Origin: Streptomyces sp. BK208
GTDB lineage: Bacteria; Actinomycetota; Actinomycetes; Streptomycetales; Streptomycetaceae
Reading direction: 5' to 3'
DNA: 64,000 nt
Assembly: GCF_004364245.1 (NCBI RefSeq)
Contig: NZ_SOAV01000008.1
Location: forward strand, 332,665 to 396,664
Shown: positions 35,654-43,645 of the stretch, piece by piece
Numbering within the stretch: position 1 is the stretch's first letter
Layout of the letters: each line of letters opens with the position of its first letter
Program-made: the position numbers and the translations under genes
The notes under the pieces: model-generated
The model's input: only the letters and a program-made list of their open reading frames with translations
Databases searched by the model: none
Told to the model about the DNA's origin: nothing

Positions 35654-36232
35654 GTGACCGTCAACATGACCAAGGGTCAGGCCATCAGTCTGCAGAAGAG
35701 CGACGGCGGCAGCCTGACGTCGGTGCGCATGGGTCTCGGCTGGCAGGCGGCTCCCCGGCGCGGCCTCTTCGGCTCGCGCACCCGGGAGATCGACCTGGAC
35801 GCCTCCGCGGTCCTCTTCGCGGACAAGCAGCCGGTCGACGTCGTCTTCTTCCGCCACCTGGTGAGCGACGACGGCTCGGTGCGCCACACCGGGGACAACC
35901 TCGTCGGCGGTGTCGGCCAGGGCGGCGACGACGAGGCGATCCTGGTCGACCTCCAGCGCGTTCCGGTCCACATCGACCAGATCGTCTTCACGGTCAACTC
36001 CTTCACCGGCCAGACCTTCCAGGAAGTGCAGAACGCCTTCTGCCGCCTGGTCGACGAGACCAACGGCCAGGAGCTGGCCCGCTACACGCTGGCCGGCGGC
36101 GGGGCCTTCACGGCCCAGATCATGGCCAAGGTGAACCGTGCGGGCCAGGGCTGGGCGATGACCGCCATCGGCACCCCGGCCAACGGCCGCACCTTCCAGG
36201 ACCTGATGCCGGCGATCCTGCCGGTCCTGTAG
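35654..36232 (+). CDS. terD: TerD-family stress protein
   Basis: A 192-residue Ca2+-binding TerD/CABP-type protein, associated with tellurite, phage and general envelope stress resistance. It begins VNMTKGQAISLQKSDGGSL. The core has REIDLDASAVLFADKQPVDV, then DEAILVDLQRVPVHIDQIVF and LARYTLAGGGAF, matching the two-sheet TerD fold with acidic Ca2+ ligands. The start GTG 35654 has GAGGGGATC upstream. It is followed after 207 nt by a larger TerD-domain protein and then terC. The RecA-NDp-type promoter ahead of it links the Ter group to DNA damage. Confidence 0.92.
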   Translation: MTVNMTKGQAISLQKSDGGSLTSVRMGLGWQAAPRRGLFGSRTREIDLDASAVLFADKQPVDVVFFRHLVSDDGSVRHTGDNLVGGVGQGGDDEAILVDLQRVPVHIDQIVFTVNSFTGQTFQEVQNAFCRLVDETNGQELARYTLAGGGAFTAQIMAKVNRAGQGWAMTAIGTPANGRTFQDLMPAILPVL

Positions 36233-36439
36233 CAGCCGATCCGCGGGATGCCGGGCGCGGCGGTCCGGCCCGTAGCGGCCCGGGCCGCAGCAGCCCCGGG
36301 CCGCAGTGGTCCGGTCCGCGGCGGGCTCCGTCCGCCGGGTCCGGTCCGCCGTGGTCCGCCCGCAGCATTCCGGCACCGACCGGCCGGGCCCGCACGACGC
36401 CTCGCGGGTGACGCACGAACGACACAGGGGGAGAAGGCG

Positions 36440-38455
36440 ATGACGGCCGAGCTGACGCGGGGACAGAACCACCCGCTTCCCGGGGCTCGTCTCGAGATCC
36501 GGGTCTCGGCCGGCACGCCGGTCGTGGCCGGTGCGACACTCGGCGACGAGAACGGCACCATCCACGGCGTCGAATGGGTGGCCCACCCGGGCGCACCCAC
36601 TCAGCCGGGCCTGGAGGTCTCCCGTCAGGCCGCCGCCGACCACCGCCTCGCGGTGGACCTGGACGCCGTGCCGGACGCCGTGCACCGCGTCAGCGTGCTG
36701 CTCGCCCTGCCCGCCGGCGGAAGGGGGCCGGTCCGGTTCGGTGCCGTCGCCGCCCCCTTCGTCGCCGTCACCGGCCTCGACGGCGACGAGGTCGCCAGCT
36801 ACACCATCACCGGCCTGGAGGCCGAGTCCGCCGTCGTCGCCCTGGAGCTGTACCGGCGACAGGGCGCCTGGAAGGTCCGGGCCGTCGGCCAGGGCTACGC
36901 GGGCGGCCTCGCCGAGCTGTTCGCGGACCAGAGACTGGCCCAGGCCCACCAGCTCGCGGGGAGCATCCAGGAGGCGGTGGCGGACGGGGTGGCCCGAGCG
37001 GTACCGGCCCCTCCCGCCGCCACCCCGGCGCACGGTCCTGAGCACGGCGCCGCACCCGGCGCCGGCCACGGTGGCTCCCTGCCGCCGACGTCTCCGTACG
37101 ACCCCCAGGGCGTGACCGCCCCCGGCCCGCAGACCTCCGGGGTGCCGGGACAGCACGGGGCGCAGCAGCCGTACCCGGACGGCCCGGGGGAGCCCGCCAC
37201 CGCCGGCCGGCCGGCCGGGTCCGCGGCGGGCGGCCCGATCGACTACAGCCATCCCCGCCGGCAGAACGGGGCGCCGCCCCCGCCTCCGCCGACCGCGCCC
37301 CCGGCCGAGCCCGGCCGGCCCGCTCAGCCCGTCGCGGGTGACGCCACCGGCTGGTCCATGGAGGAGCGGCTCTACAACCAGGTGTGGGGCATGTTCGAGG
37401 ACCTGGCCCGCACCGCGGCCGCCTACCGCAGCGCCGTCGACTTCGCCGACTCCCGCATGGAGAAGGAACTCGACCAGGCGCTGTCCGACCCCCGCAGCCG
37501 GATCGGCGGCCAGGGGGACGCCGCCCGGGAAGCGGCGCGGGCCCGGCACGGCCTGCTGGTGTCGCAGGCCAGGGAGGTCCTGGACCGGGACGTCGCCCAG
37601 CTCGTCGCGGAGGCTGAGGTGGTCGAGCCCGCCCTGCCTGCGGCGTTCGCGCGCTGGGACAACCCCGTCTGGCACGCCTACCGCGTCCCCATGGAGATAC
37701 CGATGGCCCTGCGGCTGGGCGATCTCCATCTGCCCGAGGCCGACCGCGTACGCGTCCCGATGCTGATCCGGCTGCCGCTCGAACGCGGCCTGTGGATCGA
37801 CAGCGGGCGCTCCTCCTCGATCGACGGCGCCTTCGCCGACTCCCACGAGATGCGGCGCCTGGGCCTGGAGACGGCCGTCGCCCACGCGGCCCGGCTGCTC
37901 GCCGTCTACCCGGCGGGCGAGTTCACCGTGCACGTCATCGATCCCGCCGGATCCGGTGCGCAGGCACTGGCGCCCCTGGTGCAGAGCGGGGTGCTCGCCG
38001 CACCGCCCGCCCAGGGCGCCGCGGGGACGGCGGACGTGCTCGCGCGGCTCACCCAGCGCGTCGACCTGGTGCAGATGGCGTTGCGCGGCGGCGCTCCCGA
38101 CGCACTGCCGCCCGGTCTCGACGCCTCGCAGCAGCTGCTGATCGTCAACGACTTCCCGCACGGCTTCGACGACCGCGCGGTCAACCAGTTGCGCTACCTC
38201 GCCGACGAGGGGCCCGCCGTCGGCGTCCACCTGATGATGGTCGCCGACCGCGAGGAGTCCGCCGGGTTCGGGCCGCTGCTCGACCCGCTGTGGCGCTCGC
38301 TGCTGCGGCTGACGCCGGTGGCCGACGACCACCTCGCCGACCCGTGGGTCGGGCATGCCTGGACGTACGAGCCACCGGTCGTGCCGCCCGGCAGCCAGGT
38401 GCTCCGGCAGGTGCTGGACCAGGTCGTCGCCGCCCGTCGTTCATGGGACCGGTGA
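36440..38455 (+). CDS. TerD domain fused to an FtsK-like domain with degenerate ATP site
   Basis: A 671-residue protein. Residues about 1-165 are TerD-like (TAELTRGQNHPLPGARLEIR and SYTITGLEAESAVVALELYR). A disordered Pro/Gly-rich linker (about 190-305) follows, then a helical region (about 310-400). The C-terminal 230 residues resemble an FtsK/HerA ATPase: RVPMLIRLPLERGLWIDSGR, then FTVHVIDPAGSG, LLIVNDFPHGFDDRAVNQL and VGVHLMMVADREESAGFG. Walker A is not recognisable (GRSSSIDGAF at its place) and the Walker B end is ND, not DE, so it is probably a pseudo-ATPase. ATG 36440 has GGGGGAGAAGG upstream. The 36233-36439 gap consists of GC-rich short repeats. Confidence 0.82.
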   Translation: MTAELTRGQNHPLPGARLEIRVSAGTPVVAGATLGDENGTIHGVEWVAHPGAPTQPGLEVSRQAAADHRLAVDLDAVPDAVHRVSVLLALPAGGRGPVRFGAVAAPFVAVTGLDGDEVASYTITGLEAESAVVALELYRRQGAWKVRAVGQGYAGGLAELFADQRLAQAHQLAGSIQEAVADGVARAVPAPPAATPAHGPEHGAAPGAGHGGSLPPTSPYDPQGVTAPGPQTSGVPGQHGAQQPYPDGPGEPATAGRPAGSAAGGPIDYSHPRRQNGAPPPPPPTAPPAEPGRPAQPVAGDATGWSMEERLYNQVWGMFEDLARTAAAYRSAVDFADSRMEKELDQALSDPRSRIGGQGDAAREAARARHGLLVSQAREVLDRDVAQLVAEAEVVEPALPAAFARWDNPVWHAYRVPMEIPMALRLGDLHLPEADRVRVPMLIRLPLERGLWIDSGRSSSIDGAFADSHEMRRLGLETAVAHAARLLAVYPAGEFTVHVIDPAGSGAQALAPLVQSGVLAAPPAQGAAGTADVLARLTQRVDLVQMALRGGAPDALPPGLDASQQLLIVNDFPHGFDDRAVNQLRYLADEGPAVGVHLMMVADREESAGFGPLLDPLWRSLLRLTPVADDHLADPWVGHAWTYEPPVVPPGSQVLRQVLDQVVAARRSWDR

Positions 38456-38474
38456 CCGCCTCCGAGCTGGGCTT

Positions 38475-38504
38475 TTGAGCTTAATTTGCAAATCTCTTTA
38501 CCTT
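38475..38504 (+). promoter_or_regulatory. Promoter of the terC leader
   Basis: TTGAGC (38475-38480), 18-nt AT-rich spacer, TACCTT (38499-38504). The spacer is strikingly AT-rich for this genome. Transcription would start near 38511, just before the riboswitch candidate. Confidence 0.55.
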
Positions 38505-38529
38505 CCCTTGGGGATTGGGGTACTGTCTT

Positions 38530-38660
38530 CCGTACGGAGGGGAGTACTCCCTGTCTGTGCGGCGTACCCGTCAATACGGATCAGGCCAGATCCCGGGGCG
38601 TCGGCCCGTGGTCCGAGCGCGTCACGCGTCCCGGACCGGGGTGGAAGAGACCTCCGGCAG
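38530..38660 (+). ncRNA. yybP-ykoY-type Mn2+ riboswitch candidate upstream of terC
   Basis: The closing stem is CGGAGG (38535-38540) with CCTCCG (38651-38656). Directly inside its 5' strand is the conserved GGGGAGTA (38539-38546); directly before its 3' strand is a purine-rich GGAAGAGA, like the GAGCAAGA of known members. A second conserved block CGTCAATAC lies at 38569-38577. These pieces and their order match the yybP-ykoY class (RF00080 as I remember it). The gene that follows is a TerC/Alx homologue, one of the classic targets of this manganese riboswitch. An Rfam/Infernal search would decide. Confidence 0.75.
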
Positions 38661-38704
38661 CGACGACGCTGACATCTGCCGTGTGACGTACTGCCGGAGG
38701 CGCA

Positions 38705-39706
38705 GTGGAAGTTTCCGTGACCCTGTGGGTCCTGACCATCGTGGGCCTTGCCGCCCTCATCGCGGTCGATTTCTTCATCGGCCGCAAGCCGCACGACGTA
38801 TCGATCAAGGAAGCCGGCATCTGGACCGGCGTATGGATCGCCCTGGCGGGCCTCTTCGGGCTCGGCCTGCTCCTCTTCGGGGGCGGTGAGCCGGCCGGCG
38901 AGTTCTTCGCGGGCTTCATCACCGAGAAGTCGCTGAGCGTGGACAACCTCTTCGTCTTCGTCCTGATCATGGCGAAGTTCGCGGTGCCCTCGCAGTATCA
39001 GCAGCGGGTCCTGCTCATCGGTGTCCTCATAGCCCTGGTCCTCAGGGCCGTCTTCATCGCCGCGGGTGCCGCGATCCTCGCCAGCTTCGCCTGGGTCTTC
39101 TACATCTTCGGCGCGTTCCTCATCTACACCGCCTGGAAGCTCATCCAGGAGGCCCGGGCCGACGAGGACGACGAGGAGTTCGAGGAGAACAAGCTCCTCA
39201 AGGCCGCCGAACGCCGCTTCGGCGTCGCCGACCGATACCACGGCACCAAGCTGTGGATCGAGGAGAACGGCAAGCGGATCATGACCCCGATGCTGGTCGT
39301 GATGCTCGCGATCGGCACCACCGACGTGCTCTTCGCGCTCGACTCCATCCCGGCGATCTTCGGTCTGACGCAGGACCCGTACATCGTGTTCACGGCCAAC
39401 GCGTTCGCCCTCATGGGGCTGCGCCAGCTCTACTTCCTCATCGGGGGTCTGCTGAAGAAGCTGGTGCACCTGTCCTACGGCCTGTCCGTGATCCTGGGCT
39501 TCATCGGCGTCAAGCTGGTGCTGCACGCCCTGCACGAGTCCGGCGTCCATGTGCCCGAGATCAGCATTCCGGTCTCGCTCGGCGTGATCTGCTCGGTCCT
39601 GATCGTCACCACGATCACCAGCCTGCGCGCTTCCAAGAAGCAGGCGGAGGCGGAAAGGGCGGCCGCGGAGAGCGGCGACACGTCGAAGGACAGCGTCGAG
39701 GCCTGA
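38705..39706 (+). CDS. TerC/Alx-family membrane protein, probable Mn2+ exporter
   Basis: A 333-residue integral membrane protein with about 8-9 helices. Characteristic acidic membrane motifs are IAVDFFIGRKPHDVS, EKSLSVDNLFVFVLIMAKFA and IGTTDVLFALDSIPAIFGLT. A cytoplasmic acidic loop DEDDEEFEENKLLKAAERRF follows helix 4. The C-terminus is charged. TerC/Alx proteins are now linked to manganese export; a yybP-ykoY-like leader just upstream supports that. The GTG at 38705 has CGGAGG upstream, and that ribosome site is separate from the riboswitch P1 strand at 38651-38656. A strong terminator follows. Confidence 0.93.
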   Translation: MEVSVTLWVLTIVGLAALIAVDFFIGRKPHDVSIKEAGIWTGVWIALAGLFGLGLLLFGGGEPAGEFFAGFITEKSLSVDNLFVFVLIMAKFAVPSQYQQRVLLIGVLIALVLRAVFIAAGAAILASFAWVFYIFGAFLIYTAWKLIQEARADEDDEEFEENKLLKAAERRFGVADRYHGTKLWIEENGKRIMTPMLVVMLAIGTTDVLFALDSIPAIFGLTQDPYIVFTANAFALMGLRQLYFLIGGLLKKLVHLSYGLSVILGFIGVKLVLHALHESGVHVPEISIPVSLGVICSVLIVTTITSLRASKKQAEAERAAAESGDTSKDSVEA

Positions 39707-39718
39707 TCCACCCGGCCC

Positions 39719-39755
39719 GGGAGCGGCGGACGGCACGGAGCCGTCCGCCGCTCCC
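39719..39755 (+). terminator. terC terminator
   Basis: A perfect 16-bp stem, GGGAGCGGCGGACGGC (39719-39734) with GCCGTCCGCCGCTCCC (39740-39755), and a 5-nt loop, 13 nt after the terC stop. Confidence 0.87.
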
Positions 39756-39853
39756 GCGCCTCTCCGCGCTCCCGCCGTGCTCGCCGTGTTTCCCGGGCGG
39801 GAGGCCCGTGAGCCCGGCGTGCGGGCCCGGTCGCCCTCTGCGACGATCGCCGC

Positions 39854-40954
39854 ATGGTCACCGGCCGCAGGGCGCTCCTCGCACAGTGGACGACCGTCAC
39901 GCCCGTGATCGCCGTCGTGCTGCTGGCCCTGACCTGGGGCCGCTCGCTGCCCGGCGCGGTCGTCGCGCTGCTCACCGTCGTCCTGGCGGTCTCCGTCCTG
40001 GCCGCCGTGCACCACGCCGAGGTGGTAGCCCACCGGGTCGGCGAGCCCTTCGGCTCCCTCGTCCTCGCCATCGCCGTCACGGTCATCGAGGTAGCGCTCA
40101 TCGTGACCCTGATGGCGGACGGCGGCGACAAGAGCGCGACCCTGGCCAGGGACACCGTCTTCGCGGCCGTCATGATCACCTGCAACGGGGTGGTCGGGAT
40201 CAGCCTCCTGGTCGCCTCCCTGCGCCACGGGATCGCGGTGTTCAACCCGGAGGGCACCGGCGCCGCCCTCGCGACGGTGGCGACCCTCGCCACCCTCAGC
40301 CTGGTCCTGCCGACGTTCACCACCAGCGCGCCCGGCCCGGAGTTCTCCACCCTTCAGCTGACGTTCGCGGCGCTGTCCTCGCTCGTCCTCTACGGCCTGT
40401 TCATCGCGACCCTCACCGTGCGGCACCGCGACTACTTCCTGCCGATCACCCGGCAGGGCGAGGTGATCACCGCCGAGGAGCACGCCCACGCACCGTCCTC
40501 GCGTACGGCGCTGCTCAGCCTGGGGATGCTCGGCCTGGCGCTGATCGGCGTCGTGGGCCTCGCCAAGGGCGTGTCGCCGACCATCGAGGACGGCGTGGCG
40601 TCCGCCGGACTCCACCACGCCGTCGTCGGCGTCATCATCGCGCTGCTGGTCCTGCTCCCCGAGACGATCGCCGCCGTGCGTTCCGCGCGCCGCGACCGGG
40701 TGCAGACCAGCCTGAACCTGGCGCTCGGCTCGGCCATGGCCAGCATCGGCCTGACCATCCCCGCGGTCGCCCTGGCCTCCGTGTGGCTCTCCGGACCGCT
40801 GGTCCTCGGTCTCGGCTCCGTCCACCTGGTGCTGCTCGCCCTCACCGTGGTGGTGGCCTCCCTGACGGTCGTGCCGGGCCGGGCGACGCCCCTGCAGGGC
40901 GGCGTCCACCTGGTGCTGTTCGCGGCGTACCTGGAACTGGCCGTCAACCCGTAG
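39854..40954 (+). CDS. Ca2+/H+ antiporter (ChaA-type, CaCA superfamily)
   Basis: A 366-residue membrane protein with about 11 helices in two inverted halves. The first alpha repeat is RVGEPFGSLVLAIAVTVIEVA; the second is VVGVIIALLVLLPETIAAVR and QTSLNLALGSAMASIGLT. The conserved membrane Glu residues (VIEV and LPET) are the expected ion-binding sites. It should expel Ca2+ (or K+/Na+) in exchange for protons. The ATG at 39854 has no strong ribosome site; a GACGAT box 6 nt upstream hints at a leaderless mRNA. It follows the terC terminator. Confidence 0.92.
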   Translation: MVTGRRALLAQWTTVTPVIAVVLLALTWGRSLPGAVVALLTVVLAVSVLAAVHHAEVVAHRVGEPFGSLVLAIAVTVIEVALIVTLMADGGDKSATLARDTVFAAVMITCNGVVGISLLVASLRHGIAVFNPEGTGAALATVATLATLSLVLPTFTTSAPGPEFSTLQLTFAALSSLVLYGLFIATLTVRHRDYFLPITRQGEVITAEEHAHAPSSRTALLSLGMLGLALIGVVGLAKGVSPTIEDGVASAGLHHAVVGVIIALLVLLPETIAAVRSARRDRVQTSLNLALGSAMASIGLTIPAVALASVWLSGPLVLGLGSVHLVLLALTVVVASLTVVPGRATPLQGGVHLVLFAAYLELAVNP

Positions 40955-41167
40955 GCGCAACGCGGGCGTCGGTACGTCGCCGTCAGCGGAGCGGAGCAGC
41001 GGTCCGGCAGCCCGCGCCCGCCCGCGATGCGCAGGGTGCGGAATCCGCCATCGGTGCCCGGCGACCACGAGGACGCGGCCCGCCGGGGCGTCGGCGCACC
41101 GTGATAGACCGGGGGCCGAGCAGCGGTCGCGCAAGGGCCGCCGCACCCCTCACGGACCGGAGGAACC

Positions 41168-41641
41168 GTGCCCCGCACCCTGGCCAACGCCCCGATCATG
41201 ATCCTCAACGGCCCCAACCTGAACCTGCTCGGCCAGCGCCAGCCGGAGATCTACGGGTCCGACACCCTCGCCGACGTCGAGGCTCTGTGTGTGAAGGCGG
41301 CGGCCGCGCACGGCGGCACGGTGGACTTCCGGCAGTCCAACCACGAGGGCGAACTGGTCGACTGGATCCACGAGGCCCGGCTGCACCACTGCGGGATCGT
41401 GATCAACCCGGCCGCGTACTCGCACACGTCCGTGGCCGTCCTGGACGCGCTGAACACCTGCGACGGCCTGCCGGTGGTGGAGGTCCACATCTCCAACATC
41501 CACCAACGCGAGCCCTTCCGGCACCACTCGTACGTCTCGCAGCGCGCCGACGGCGTCATCGCGGGGTGCGGGGTGCAGGGGTACGTGTTCGGTGTGGAGC
41601 GGGTCGCGGCGCTGGCCGGGGCGGGCACGGCCGAGGCCTGA
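41168..41641 (+). CDS. aroQ: Type II 3-dehydroquinate dehydratase
   Basis: Third shikimate-pathway step, 3-dehydroquinate to 3-dehydroshikimate; forms a dodecamer. It has 157 residues. The signature is IMILNGPNLNLLGQRQPEIY, containing the catalytic loop Arg and Tyr. FRQSNHEGELVDWIHEAR, GIVINPAAYSHTSVA (Asn-Pro-Ala) and VVEVHISNIHQREPFRHHS (His) complete the active site. It is almost identical to the structurally studied S. coelicolor enzyme as I remember it. The start is GTG 41168 with GGAGGAA upstream. No other shikimate gene is adjacent. Confidence 0.98.
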   Translation: MPRTLANAPIMILNGPNLNLLGQRQPEIYGSDTLADVEALCVKAAAAHGGTVDFRQSNHEGELVDWIHEARLHHCGIVINPAAYSHTSVAVLDALNTCDGLPVVEVHISNIHQREPFRHHSYVSQRADGVIAGCGVQGYVFGVERVAALAGAGTAEA

Positions 41642-42015
41642 GGCGCCGGGGCCGCCGGCCGGGGGCGGGGATCGGGAGGCCGGCGGCCCGTGCCGCCCAG
41701 GAGCCGTCGATCCTGTGCGGGGCTGCCACCAGTCGACCGCGTCGGCCCGGTGCGCGGGGAGCGCGCACGGGCCGCGGGTGTGTGCGACCGCTTCACACGG
41801 GGTGTGCGCGGCGCCGGGACGACGCGGGCGGGTTCGCGCCGCACGACGCGGGTTCGTGCCGCACGCACCCGCCCGGCGGCGAGGGCGCTGCCGCCCGTCG
41901 TCAGCGTGCCCCCGTGGTCAGCGTGCGCCCGCCCGTGCCGGGACGCCGCCGCCCGCCGCCGAGTGACGGACGCCGCCCGGCGCCGGTACGCGCGCGGCGG
42001 CGGCCGAGGGGCCGG
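41642..42015. other. Intergenic stretch, no gene seen
   Basis: 374 nt between the convergent aroQ and metallo-hydrolase genes. Frames on both strands translate to Arg/Pro/Ala-rich strings without protein character. There is an imperfect direct repeat of GCGGGTTCGTGCCGCACG type (around 41828-41870). No clear terminator stem was identified. Confidence 0.6.
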
Positions 42016-42672
42016 TCACCAGCCGCGTGCCCGCCACTGCGGCAGGTGCGGCCGCTCCGCGCCGAGCGTGGTGTCGTCGCCGTGCCCCGGGTAGACCCAC
42101 GTCTCGTCCGGGAGGGCGTCGAAAATCTTGGTCTCCACGTCGTGGATCAGGCTCGCGAACGCCTTCGGGTCCTCGAAGGTGTTGCCCACACCGCCGGGGA
42201 AGAGACAGTCCCCGGTGAACAGGTGGGGGTGCCCGTGCGGGTCGTCGTAGACCAGGACGATGGAGCCCGGGGTGTGCCCGACGAGGTGGCGCGCGGTCAG
42301 CTCCACCTGCCCGACCCGGATCGTGTCGCCGTCGTCGACCAGGACGTCGGTGGGCACCGGAATGCCCTCGGCGTCGTGCCGGCCGGCGTGGGTGCGGGCA
42401 CCGGTGGCCGCGACCACCTCGGCGAGCGCCTGCCAGTGGTCACCGTGCCGGTGGGTGGTGACGACGGACGCGATGCCGTCGTCACCGATCGTGCCGAGCA
42501 GGGCGGGCGCGTCGTTGGCCGCGTCGATCAGCAGTTGCTCGTCGGTGGCCCGGCAACGCAGCAGATAGGCGTTGTTGTTCATCGGGCCGACCGCGATCTT
42601 GGTGATCATCAGGTCCTTGAGCTCGTGCACGTCGGCGGGCCCGCCCACCGTCACCTCTCCGCTGTACGTCAT
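42016..42672 (-). CDS. MBL-fold metallo-hydrolase
   Basis: A 218-residue metallo-beta-lactamase-fold hydrolase of the glyoxalase II-like group. The metal-binding motif is VVTTHRHGDHWQAL (HxHxDH). Later ligands are in ARHLVGHTPGS, LFTGDCLFPGGVGNT (Asp) and VYPGHGDDT (His). This arrangement supports a binuclear zinc/iron site. The substrate may be a thioester or a mycothiol conjugate; the next gene upstream on the same strand looks mycothiol-linked, which supports that idea. The start is ATG 42672. Confidence 0.92.
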   Translation of the reverse strand: MTYSGEVTVGGPADVHELKDLMITKIAVGPMNNNAYLLRCRATDEQLLIDAANDAPALLGTIGDDGIASVVTTHRHGDHWQALAEVVAATGARTHAGRHDAEGIPVPTDVLVDDGDTIRVGQVELTARHLVGHTPGSIVLVYDDPHGHPHLFTGDCLFPGGVGNTFEDPKAFASLIHDVETKIFDALPDETWVYPGHGDDTTLGAERPHLPQWRARGW

Positions 42673-42735
42673 GACGGCCAGCCTAGTCCCGCCCCCCCCA
42701 CCGCAACCGCGGCCCTGGGGTGGTCCGCCCGGCGC

Positions 42736-43422
42736 CTACAGCGGCGGCAGGGCCGGCAGCGGGCCGCCCTCCGCGGTGAGCGCGACGCCCTCACGGCGAC
42801 CGGCGAGCCAGCCGAGCAGATCGGCCGGGGGACCGCTCACGGTCACCTCGGGGGCGTCGGCCTCGCGTCCGGTGCGCCACACGCGCGTGCCGTCGGTCAG
42901 CCGGGTCGGCGGCACGTCCGGATGCCCGGCGAACCGGGCCGCGAGGAAGTCGGTCTCCCGCTCGGTGAACTCCGCCGGAAGATCCTCCAGCTCGTACCCG
43001 ATGCCGAGGTCCACGTGGTGCAGCTCCACCTCGGCCCAGCGCCGGAACGGCACCCGGGACGCCGAGTCGGTGACTCCGTTGCGCAGTTCCACCGTGCGCG
43101 TCCAGTCCGCGGGCGCCGTCCCCGTCTCCTGGAAGCGGGCCGCGCTCTCGCGCACGTCCGCGAGCTGGACGTCCAGGGGCCGCGGGGCGTCCCGCTCGAT
43201 GTCGGCGTCGCGGGCCTCGCCCGAGGTGTACATCGGGCGTGCTTCGAGAACGTTCACGAGGGCGTCGGCGTTGCGGGCGAGGTGGGCCAGGACGTGGCCG
43301 CGGCTCCAGCCGGGAAGCCGTGACGGTTCCGTCACGGCCGCGTTGTCCAGTTTCCCGACCGCGGTGAGCAGCCGCTCGGTAGCGTCGCGTACAGACACCA
43401 GGTCATGAGCGTGATCAATCAT
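42736..43422 (-). CDS. Maleylpyruvate isomerase/mycothiol-dependent family protein
   Basis: A 228-residue protein with a DinB-like helical bundle at the N-terminus and an SCP2-like C-terminal part, as in mycothiol-dependent maleylpyruvate isomerases. Motifs: LPGWSRGHVLAHLARNADAL with a metal His, and RRWAEVELHHVDLGIGYE with two further His ligands. DLPAEFTERETDFLAARF and LLGWLAGRREGV follow. The isomerase reaction itself is only one possibility; many paralogues exist in Streptomyces. Start ATG 43422. It is divergent from uvrA and lies 63 nt upstream of the MBL-fold gene on the same strand. Confidence 0.86.
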   Translation of the reverse strand: MIDHAHDLVSVRDATERLLTAVGKLDNAAVTEPSRLPGWSRGHVLAHLARNADALVNVLEARPMYTSGEARDADIERDAPRPLDVQLADVRESAARFQETGTAPADWTRTVELRNGVTDSASRVPFRRWAEVELHHVDLGIGYELEDLPAEFTERETDFLAARFAGHPDVPPTRLTDGTRVWRTGREADAPEVTVSGPPADLLGWLAGRREGVALTAEGGPLPALPPL

Positions 43423-43567
43423 GGTGCTGACCCTAGACCGCGCCACACCTTCGGGTGAAGGTTGCGGACGACCCCCGTTATTCGAATGCACGTGCTATAA
43501 GCTCGAAGGCGGCGTCGGGCATGCTGGGAAGTCGGGGTTTGTTGACAACCGGTGAATCCGACCGGCG

Positions 43568-43590
43568 TTGTCAGTGGCTCCCCCTAGTCT
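43568..43590 (+). promoter_or_regulatory. RecA-NDp/PafBC-type promoter of uvrA
   Basis: TTGTCAGTG (43568-43576), 8 nt, TAGTCT (43585-43590): exact consensus match. Transcription should begin near 43597, leaving a leader of about 49 nt with an AAAGGTG ribosome site before the GTG at 43646. Confidence 0.88.
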
Positions 43591-43645
43591 GAGAAAGACG
43601 GGGGCCCCGCCCCTGTCACTTCTCTCAAGAAAGGTGCGGACCGGC

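Noticed and set aside
41642..42015. A gene between aroQ and the MBL-fold hydrolase
   Set aside because: All frames give Arg/Pro/Ala-rich products without motifs or ribosome sites.
39253..43323. 1356-codon frame crossing terC, chaA, aroQ and beyond
   Set aside because: It overlaps four recognised genes on both strands and has Arg/Gly/Pro composition; a frame shadow.
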